Source of the DNA: Helicobacter sp.
Lineage (GTDB): Bacteria; Campylobacterota; Campylobacteria; Campylobacterales; Helicobacteraceae
Reading direction: 5' to 3'
Length of the DNA stretch: 12,612 bases
NCBI GenBank assembly: GCA_029264655.1
Contig: JARHZY010000013.1
Location: forward strand, 1 to 12,612
Under the pieces are notes generated by a model. The model did no database searches. It saw only the letters and a program-made list of their open reading frames with translations, and was not told the DNA's origin. The first letter of the stretch is position 1. Each line of letters starts with the position of its first letter. The position numbers and the translations under genes are program-made. This document shows, in pieces, positions 6,852 through 12,612 of the stretch.

Positions 6852-7205
6852 TTATTTCTCCTTGCATTTTTCTTGCTTTGTTTTGTCTGTAGCACTATAT
6901 TTTAAGCCTAAGACACCCAATATAAGTATTGTAATCAAAGCAATTTTAGCAAATGATACTTCTTGCCCAAATACAAGGATTTCCATAAGCACCACACCAC
7001 CTGTCCCAATCCCTACCCATACACTATATACTATACTCACTTCTAATTTTTTCATAGCAAGCATTGCACAAATAAATGAAATTATAATGCCAACACCTGT
7101 AAGTGCTTTGAGTGTTAAAGTATCTGCATATTTTAATCCACTCACCCAAAATATCTCACAAATACCAGCAAGCAAGATAAGCAACCATGCCTTATTCCTT
7201 GTCAT
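6852..7205 (-). CDS. ykkC: SMR transporter, YkkC-type subunit, 117 aa
   Basis: SMR family with four helices. Seen: membrane glutamate E17 in LAGICEIFWVSGLKYAD, the Gdx-like E-x-x-W-x-x-x-L-K pattern; then VYSVWVGIGTGGVVLMEILVFGQE and a polar tail (DKTKQEKCKEK). The GTGGVVLMEI stretch and the charged tail are like B. subtilis YkkC, so this and the next gene form an asymmetric pair making an antiparallel heterodimer in the inner membrane. The start is supported by AAGGG 7-8 nt before ATG 7205. The upstream region shows no guanidine riboswitch that I can recognise (no ACGG/ACGR hairpin loops as in class II), unlike many ykkC operons elsewhere. Confidence 0.85.
   Translation of the reverse strand: MTRNKAWLLILLAGICEIFWVSGLKYADTLTLKALTGVGIIISFICAMLAMKKLEVSIVYSVWVGIGTGGVVLMEILVFGQEVSFAKIALITILILGVLGLKYSATDKTKQEKCKEK
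6858..6863 (-). promoter_or_regulatory. Ribosome-binding site for the YkkD-type gene
   Basis: AAGGAG on the minus strand inside the 3' end of the YkkC-type gene, with an 8-nt spacer to ATG 6849. It fixes this start over the ATG at 6867. Confidence 0.7.
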
Positions 7206-7279
7206 ATCACACCCTTTTTATATTGATACCATTTGTTGTATATTGCATTACTCCACAAATATATAACATGCTCTTATGA

Positions 7280-7290
7280 ATTATATTATA
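7280..7290 (-). promoter_or_regulatory. Candidate -10 of the SMR operon
   Basis: Two overlapping TATAAT boxes on the minus strand (7285-7290 and 7280-7285), about 75-80 nt before ATG 7205, giving a leader of about 60-70 nt. The surroundings are AT-rich, so this is only plausible. Confidence 0.3.
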
Positions 7291-7321
7291 TTTATACTTT
7301 GTTATCCTAAACACCCCTCAC

Positions 7322-7774
7322 TTATTCTATAAAAGCCAAAAAGCTATCTATACTAAGGATACAAACACATTTGATTCCACATTTTAAATTTTGACTTTAT
7401 TTATTTGTGTTATTGCTTGCCTTAAAAGCCAATCATGCATGTGCTTTATATTCCCAACATAACATGTAAAAAATGTATTTTGTGGAGTGATAGTATATAA
7501 AAAACATTCTCCATAAAATACACAAACTAAATATTATATATATTATCCACACAATACACTTTACATAATTTAGACTTTAGGTTTTTGCAAGTATATAAAA
7601 CCTTTTTTATCTTATAGCAGTATTTCTGATTGTCTTTTGCAAAGTGCCACATAAGCCCTAATGTATCTTTATTTTTTTAACAAACAACCAATATAAACCC
7701 TGTAAGATACCATATATGCAAGAAATTATTGAAGAAAAATTATAAAACACCTTTCTAGTGTAATATAAGAATAA
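7322..7774 (-). pseudogene. Probable decayed gene: four adjoining frames joined by frameshifts
   Basis: Reading the minus strand, four open runs abut: 7774-7658 (contains YGILQGLYWLFVKK), 7676-7527 (contains DTLGLMWHFAKDNQKYCYK), 7533-7384 (contains YVGNIKHMHDWLLRQAITQI) and 7396-7322 (ends SIDSFLAFIE, stop). The changeovers fall on an A7 run, a TA-rich stretch and an A4 run, where insertions and deletions are common. The peptides use Trp, His, Gly, Gln and Cys and the DNA is locally less AT-rich, unlike random AT-rich sequence. Joined, they give about 150 residues. I do not recognise the family. Runs of about 50 codons do occur by chance in a gap this AT-rich, so the case rests on their order and composition. 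Confidence 0.35.
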
Positions 7775-7845
7775 CTATTCCAAAATATTATCTTTTATTA
7801 TAAAAACCATGTTATATGGCTTATAGAATATATAATTAAGGTTAT

Positions 7846-7922
7846 TTGCCTGTGTAGTGGGCTATAAAGTCCCTCTTGATAAATTCACACATCTTGCACT
7901 ATGTGATGGTAAGCATAGGTAA
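7846..7922 (+). ncRNA. Candidate structured RNA of about 77 nt
   Basis: A perfect TATAAT (7831-7836) is followed by a segment far less AT-rich than its surroundings. Its ends can pair: TTGCCTGTG (7846-7854) with CATAGGTAA (7914-7922), 9 bp with two G-U. Inside are two hairpins: 7856-7876 (AG, mismatch, GGG pairing with CCC, mismatch, CT) and 7888-7905 (CACAT/ATGTG, 8-nt loop). TTTT follows the closing stem, a weak stop signal. No known RNA family is recognised. The same stretch can be read as a stop-interrupted minus-strand peptide, so it may instead be gene debris. Confidence 0.25.
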
Positions 7923-8477
7923 TTTTCCATGAAATTCTTACTTTGCATACCATATTTATTGCATGCATTACTTTGTGCTAATATATCTATAAGTTATCAA
8001 AAAATAGAATGAGATTTACAAATTATTGCGTTTTTAAGCCATATTATTTTCTTATTTTTTTACTCATTATGAGTTTTTGCTAGAGATATAACTTAGATAT
8101 TTCATATTTTATTTAATATTAGTATGTGATAGCATTAGAGGGTAAGTGGGTATATACTATCAAGAGTTTGGGTTTATGAATAATTGTAAAAATATACACA
8201 CCTATATCCTTATTGTATTTTATACTTTGACACAGATTGCGACAATAGGTATAAAATCTTATCATTATAACTATACTAACATTTGTCTGTGTTTATGCTT
8301 TATATAGATTACCAAGAATTTTGTGGTATAAAGTGAGTATTTTTATTACATTTTCTTGGTTTGATTGCAATAGAAAATTGGTTTTAGATTAGTATTTAGA
8401 TATGTTGCAAAAAGATAATATATGTGTTTTTTAAATATTACCCTCATATAGTTTATAATTTGCTATGAAAATTGTGC

Positions 8478-8483
8478 TAGAAT
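8478..8483 (+). promoter_or_regulatory. Candidate extended -10 of the LplT-Aas fusion
   Basis: TGC-TAGAAT matches an extended -10 (TGn then TAnAAT). It would start transcription near 8490, about 26 nt before the ATG. The ribosome-binding site AAGGA is at 8505-8509. Confidence 0.4.
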
Positions 8484-8515
8484 TTATATAAACTAGTTAA
8501 AAGTAAGGAATACAT

Positions 8516-11500
8516 ATGAATAAGATTTATAAAATAAAAGGTTTTACACCTTTTGTTATTGTCGCATTTATTAATGCATTTATTGATTTAGGACATAAAG
8601 TCTTAATGCTTAGTATTATCTATAAATCATTTAGTGAAGGGCAGCATTTGTTTTATAACTCTATTGCAAATGCACTTGTGATTTTACCTTATGTGCTACT
8701 TTTTTCTCCCGCAGGTTTTCTTAGTGATAGATTTTCAAAAAATAAGATTCTAAAAATTGGTGCGTTTATTAACATTATTTTATTACTTATTGTTATGTAT
8801 TTTTATTCCATAGGCTTTTTTTGGGGTGCATTCTATATGACATTACTTATGGGTATGCAAGCTGCTATCTATTCACCTGCAAAATATGGCTATATCAAGG
8901 AACTTGTAGGAAAAGAGAATCTTACATGGGGGAATGGTATTGTGCAGGCAACCGCCATTATAGCAATGCTTAGCGGTATGATAGTATTTGCAGCACTTTT
9001 TGAACGATTTTATACCAATGGCTTAACAGATCCAAATCTCATTATGCAAGAAATGGTTTTTTTAGCAGTTTTACTTTGTATTTTTGCATGTTTAGAGTTT
9101 TTACTAAGCTTTCGTCTGCCTACAATAAGAGAAGATTCTCATATTATTTTCAATAAAGATAAATATCTAAAAGGCAAACTTTTAACAGAAAATCTTGCTG
9201 TTATAAAAAAGCATAAAATGATTTATCTCTCTGTACTTTTTATAGCAGTATTTTGGACAATCTCCCAACTCATTACAAATATTTTTCCTGTATATGCAAA
9301 AAATATATTACAAATTGCAGATACAGGGATTGTTAATATGCTAATTGCATGTGCTGGAATCGGCATTATTGTGGGTTCTATTGCTGCTGGACGTTATTCT
9401 AAAAATTATATTGAAACCGGGCTTATTCCACTTGGTGCATGTATTATGTCTATCACTTTACTTATTTTTACACATTTTACCTCGTTGATGGGTATTGGAA
9501 TCTTATTTTTCTTGTTTGGTGTAGGAGGTGCATTATATATTGTGCCATTAAATGCACTTATGCAATTTTATAGTAACGATAAAGAGCTTGGGACTGTTCT
9601 TGCAGGAAATAACTTTATCCAAAATATTGGTATGCTTTTAGCGCTTATAGTTGCAACTTTATTTGGCATGCAAAATTTACCTGTTGAATGGCTTTTTTAT
9701 CTAAGTGCATTACTAGGATTAGTTGCAACAGGATACATGGTAAAACTTATGCCATTTTCACTTGTTAGAATCTTAGTAAGTATGGCAATTTTACAACGTT
9801 ATAGGCTTATTGTTGAGGGATTTAATAATATTCCACAAAAAGGCGGAGTGCTTTTACTTGGCAATCATATATCTTTTATTGATTGGGCGATTGTGCAAAT
9901 GGCTGTCCCCAAAAAAGTATATTTTGTGATGGAACGCAGTATTTATTCGCGTTGGTATATTAAATTTTTCCTTGATTTTTTTGGTGTTATTCCTGTTTCT
10001 AGTCTTGGGAGTCGTGGTGCTATTGAGCAAATCCAACATAGATTGCATAATGGCGATATTGTATGTTTATTCCCAGAAGGTGTTATTAGTCGGCATGGGC
10101 ATTTAAATGAATTTAAAAGTGGTTTTGAAAAGATAGCACAAGGTGTTGATGCAGATAAAGCAGTTGTGTTGCCTTTTTATATTCGTGGTATGTGGGGGAG
10201 TATTTTTAGTCGTAGTAATGAGCAGTTTAGAGAACGTAAAAAAAGCTTTACTAAACGCAATGTAAGTATTGCATTTGGTATGCCAATGCCTCTACATACA
10301 CAAAAAGATAAAATTAAAGCAAAAGTATTTGAGATGAGTTTTAAAGCATGGGAACATCAATGTAAAAATGCCCCTACATTGCCCGGTGCATTAATAGAAT
10401 CTTGCAAACGTGGTGGTAGTGATATTGCCATTATTGATACACAAACAGGTAGCATGTCTTATCGCAGATTGCTAACACTCTGTATTATGCTTAGTCAGGA
10501 TATGAAAGAAATGCATTATAAGCCGCTACCCAAGCCGACTTCTGCTTGCTCATTACCAAATGATTGTATAGGTATTATGCTTCCGGCGTCTTTAGCAAGT
10601 GTATTGTGTAACTTTGCTAGTATGATGGCTGGAAAAATCGTTGTAAATCTTAATTTTACGGCAGGTGCTACTGCGATTAAAAGTGCGATAGAATCTGCTA
10701 ATATTTCACATATTTACACTTCAAAAAAGTTTTTAGAGAAATTGCAAGCTAAAGGCATAGTTGTTGATTTTGATGGCATTACATTACATTTTATGGAAGA
10801 TATTGTTGCTCAAATACGCAAACAAAAAGCTATTTTTCTACTCAATATTGCATTTGTTACGCTCGCTCCAACATGGCTTCTTAAACTGCTTTTTGCAAAG
10901 GAGAGTAAGATAGAATCTGTATGTGCTATTCTTTTTAGTAGTGGTAGTGAGGGTGTGCCAAAAGGCGTTATGTTAAGCCATTTAAATATTATGAGTAATA
11001 TAGCACAAATTGCTGATGTTATCCATGCACGCAATGATGAAACTATGCTTTCTTCTTTACCACCATTCCATGCTTTTGGCTTAACTGTTACTACTCTTAT
11101 GCCACTGATTGAAAATATGCTTGTCATCACACATGCAGATCCAACAGATGCAGTCGGCGTTGCAAAAGCTATCGCACAAAACAATGTAACTATTATGTGT
11201 GCAACTTCTACATTACTTGGTATCTATGCACGTAATCCAAAAATAGATAGAGTTATGTTTGATAGTATTCGACTCACTGTGGCTGGGGCTGAAAAACTAA
11301 AAAAAGAAGTGCGTGAAGCCTATACAATGAAGTTTAATAAGCCAATTTATGAGGGTTATGGTGCAACAGAAACCACCCCTGTTGCAAGTGTGAATTTACC
11401 TGATGAATTTGATGTTACTTTTTGGCAAATTCATAGGGCAAATAAAGAAGGAAGTGTAGGTATGCCCTTACCCGGAACTGCTGTGCGTATTGTTGATTAT

Positions 11501-12043
11501 GAAACATTGGAAGAACTTCCTACAGGAGAGCACGGACTTATTCTTATAGGTGGGCATCAAATTATGGTTGGTTATTTAGACAATGAGGAAAAAACAAATG
11601 AAGTCATTGTGGAATTACATGGGATACGTTGGTATAAAAGCGGTGATAAGGGATATTTAGATTCTGATGGATTTTTACACATTACTGATAGATATTCCCG
11701 TTTTGCAAAAATTGGTGGCGAGATGATTAGTCTCTCAAGTGTAGAGGAAGAAATTGCAAAAGTATTTAAATTAAAAGATATTGCAAATGAAGTAAAAATT
11801 TGTGCAGTAGGGATTGATGATAGTAAAAAAGGCGAAAAAATCGTATTGCTAATAGAATCACCAGAAGAATATTGTGCTGCTGCAATAGAAAGTATTAAAA
11901 AATCAGATATTATCCCATTGAAAAAGCCAAGCGAATATTTTGTTGTTGATAAGATTCCAATACTTGGTAGCGGTAAAGTAGATTTAAAAAGCACAAAAGA
12001 GCTTGCAAAAGAAATTGAAGCACAAAAAACAGCATTACATTAA
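8516..12043 (+). CDS. aas: Fused lysophospholipid transporter (LplT), PlsC acyltransferase and acyl-ACP synthetase (Aas), 1175 aa
   Basis: Three parts in one chain. Residues 1 to about 415 form a 12-helix MFS transporter of LplT type, with LSDRFSKNK (69-77) as the inter-helix 2/3 motif. Residues about 425-620 form a PlsC-type acyltransferase: HX4D at H451-D456 (NHISFIDW) and LFPEG (518-522). Residues about 635-1170 form an AMP-forming acyl synthetase: P-loop FSSGSEGVPKG (807-817), YEGYGATE (945-952), KSGDKGYLD (1041-1049), DRYSRFAKIGGEM (1058-1070) and the C-terminal catalytic lysine K1154 in GSGKVDLK. All key residues are present. In E. coli LplT flips lysophosphatidylethanolamine inward, and Aas charges a fatty acid on bound ACP and transfers it to the lyso-lipid, repairing phospholipid. 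The fusion would put flipping and re-acylation in one inner-membrane protein. It is a single-gene unit with a good ribosome-binding site. Confidence 0.92.
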   Translation: MNKIYKIKGFTPFVIVAFINAFIDLGHKVLMLSIIYKSFSEGQHLFYNSIANALVILPYVLLFSPAGFLSDRFSKNKILKIGAFINIILLLIVMYFYSIGFFWGAFYMTLLMGMQAAIYSPAKYGYIKELVGKENLTWGNGIVQATAIIAMLSGMIVFAALFERFYTNGLTDPNLIMQEMVFLAVLLCIFACLEFLLSFRLPTIREDSHIIFNKDKYLKGKLLTENLAVIKKHKMIYLSVLFIAVFWTISQLITNIFPVYAKNILQIADTGIVNMLIACAGIGIIVGSIAAGRYSKNYIETGLIPLGACIMSITLLIFTHFTSLMGIGILFFLFGVGGALYIVPLNALMQFYSNDKELGTVLAGNNFIQNIGMLLALIVATLFGMQNLPVEWLFYLSALLGLVATGYMVKLMPFSLVRILVSMAILQRYRLIVEGFNNIPQKGGVLLLGNHISFIDWAIVQMAVPKKVYFVMERSIYSRWYIKFFLDFFGVIPVSSLGSRGAIEQIQHRLHNGDIVCLFPEGVISRHGHLNEFKSGFEKIAQGVDADKAVVLPFYIRGMWGSIFSRSNEQFRERKKSFTKRNVSIAFGMPMPLHTQKDKIKAKVFEMSFKAWEHQCKNAPTLPGALIESCKRGGSDIAIIDTQTGSMSYRRLLTLCIMLSQDMKEMHYKPLPKPTSACSLPNDCIGIMLPASLASVLCNFASMMAGKIVVNLNFTAGATAIKSAIESANISHIYTSKKFLEKLQAKGIVVDFDGITLHFMEDIVAQIRKQKAIFLLNIAFVTLAPTWLLKLLFAKESKIESVCAILFSSGSEGVPKGVMLSHLNIMSNIAQIADVIHARNDETMLSSLPPFHAFGLTVTTLMPLIENMLVITHADPTDAVGVAKAIAQNNVTIMCATSTLLGIYARNPKIDRVMFDSIRLTVAGAEKLKKEVREAYTMKFNKPIYEGYGATETTPVASVNLPDEFDVTFWQIHRANKEGSVGMPLPGTAVRIVDYETLEELPTGEHGLILIGGHQIMVGYLDNEEKTNEVIVELHGIRWYKSGDKGYLDSDGFLHITDRYSRFAKIGGEMISLSSVEEEIAKVFKLKDIANEVKICAVGIDDSKKGEKIVLLIESPEEYCAAAIESIKKSDIIPLKKPSEYFVVDKIPILGSGKVDLKSTKELAKEIEAQKTALH

Positions 12044-12345
12044 TATATTTTTATTAATAATATAAATCTTGATGGGTAGTTTTATATTGTTTCTAATATA
12101 TTTTGAAGTAATATTATCTAGGGTGTTGCTTTATTAGCACAAAAATCTAGTTTATTCAAAGAAAAATAATGAGATACTACGAAATGATGTATAATAGACA
12201 ACATAATAATATTGATACTTGGGTAAGTTGTATTAAACTAGATATAAAAATAGTGATAAATATACACTTTTAGAATCTATTAAAAAGAGATAGAGAGGAT
12301 AAGAAAAAGGATGCACAGAGTCTTATCTATCTCAAGGAAAATAGC
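12044..12345. other. AT-rich region after the fusion gene
   Basis: No GC-rich terminator hairpin follows the fusion gene; only AT inverted pieces near 12044-12068. A 34-codon frame (ATG 12169 to TAG 12271-12273) lies in the same frame as the TTG-started frame that follows. Confidence 0.45.
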
Positions 12346-12552
12346 TTGAATCTCCCCATATACTCAAACCTCAAAGCAAAGCTAGAACCTAAAGGATTAG
12401 ATTCTAGCATAAGTAAACATATTGCGTGGTTTGTGTGTAGTATGCAATTGTTTTGTATTTTATTTATATCTTATAATCAATTTATATTCGCATTGATAGC
12501 GTTATCTATTTATATTATCTTTTATATATTCATAATGTATTGGCACTTGTAG
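12346..12552 (+). CDS. Small hypothetical membrane protein, 68 aa, or 3' part of a broken gene
   Basis: TTG at 12346 is preceded by AAGGA (12334-12338) with a 7-nt spacer. The protein has a polar N-terminus (LPIYSNLKAKLEPKGLDSS) and two hydrophobic segments (about residues 25-43 and 46-65), suggesting a small inner-membrane protein. No family recognised. The same frame stays open upstream to 12274, right after a TAG, and before that TAG a 34-codon ATG frame is in phase. The gene may therefore be the tail of an older, longer one with an in-frame amber stop. Hydrophobic coding-like sequence also continues past its stop in other frames to the window edge. Confidence 0.35.
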   Translation: MNLPIYSNLKAKLEPKGLDSSISKHIAWFVCSMQLFCILFISYNQFIFALIALSIYIIFYIFIMYWHL

Positions 12553-12612
12553 CAGTAGTGATAAGTTTGATATTTTTTTGATAATATCTATTGCAATTTT
12601 GATTGTTTGCGT

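Larger units (their letters stand above)
7206..8515. other. 1.3 kb gap between the SMR operon and the LplT-Aas fusion
   Basis: No intact gene. In order it holds the SMR promoter region (7206-7300), a chain of decayed minus-strand reading frames (7322-7774), a less AT-rich island with a possible RNA fold (7840-7930), two further stop-interrupted minus-strand frames (7798-7977 and 8119-8388), and the promoter and ribosome-binding site of the fusion gene (8478-8509). It looks like the remains of one or more minus-strand genes. Confidence 0.45.

Noticed and set aside
6862..7266. Plus-strand ORF of 134 codons across the YkkC-type gene
   Set aside because: Antisense to a clear SMR transporter; the Pro/Thr/Ile-rich peptide mirrors its hydrophobic codons.
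7206..7330. Guanidine riboswitch upstream of the SMR pair
   Set aside because: Looked for because such switches often precede ykkC operons; I could not see the conserved loops or the G-rich core of any class.
7846..7922. Degenerate tRNA
   Set aside because: The length and closing stem are tRNA-like, but there is no TTCNANN T-loop, no proper 7-nt anticodon loop on a 5-bp stem, and no CCA.
10810..11184. Minus-strand ORF of 124 codons inside the LplT-Aas fusion
   Set aside because: Antisense shadow of the acyl-synthetase domain, whose P-loop and substrate region are encoded on the other strand here.
11572..11994. Minus-strand ORF of 140 codons inside the LplT-Aas fusion
   Set aside because: Antisense shadow of the C-terminal synthetase motifs; its low-complexity Ser/Phe/Ile content is what that overlap produces.

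Overview
The window looks like chromosomal DNA from an enterohepatic-type Helicobacter, or a close relative in the Campylobacterota. The DNA is very AT-rich. Promoters have a good TATAAT -10 but no clear -35. There are two cysteine-rich Sel1-repeat (Hcp-type) secreted proteins, a Helicobacter-style family-2 glycosyltransferase, and a tRNA-Ser(GGA). The genus is an inference from gene content; no rRNA or other strong taxonomic marker is present.

Layout, left to right. A glycosyltransferase, cut by the window edge, reads in on the + strand (1-872). It is followed by a first Hcp-like gene (1326-2051, +) and a 1.1 kb gene-poor stretch. On the - strand come tRNA-Ser(GGA) (3158-3245) and a two-gene operon: an ArsC/YffB-family thioredoxin-fold protein (4804-5145) whose stop overlaps the start of an SH3-NlpC/P60 cell-wall peptidase (3320-4807). 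Divergent from it, a second Hcp-like gene (5398-6072, +, TTG start) is followed after 17 nt by a small GtrA-family membrane protein (6090-6482). Convergent to these, a paired small-multidrug-resistance operon of YkkC/YkkD type (6529-7205, -) probably exports guanidinium. A 1.3 kb gap follows, in which I see traces of decayed minus-strand coding sequence and one possible structured RNA. The largest gene (8516-12043, +) fuses an LplT-like lysophospholipid flippase, a PlsC acyltransferase and an acyl-ACP synthetase in one 1175-residue polypeptide. The right end holds a short, possibly broken, membrane-protein reading frame.

Most genes with a recognisable role concern the cell envelope: surface glycan synthesis (glycosyltransferase, GtrA), peptidoglycan trimming (NlpC/P60), secreted disulfide-rich repeat proteins (two Hcp), and lysophospholipid repair (LplT-PlsC-Aas fusion). 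The SMR pair handles small cations. I found no integrase, insertion sequence, CRISPR array or restriction system. The items most worth a second look are: an over-represented 7-base word (AGATTCT and its complement) found in coding and non-coding DNA and in all reading frames; the relic reading frames and RNA candidate at 7322-8388; the Hcp-GtrA gene pair; and the three-domain phospholipid-repair fusion.
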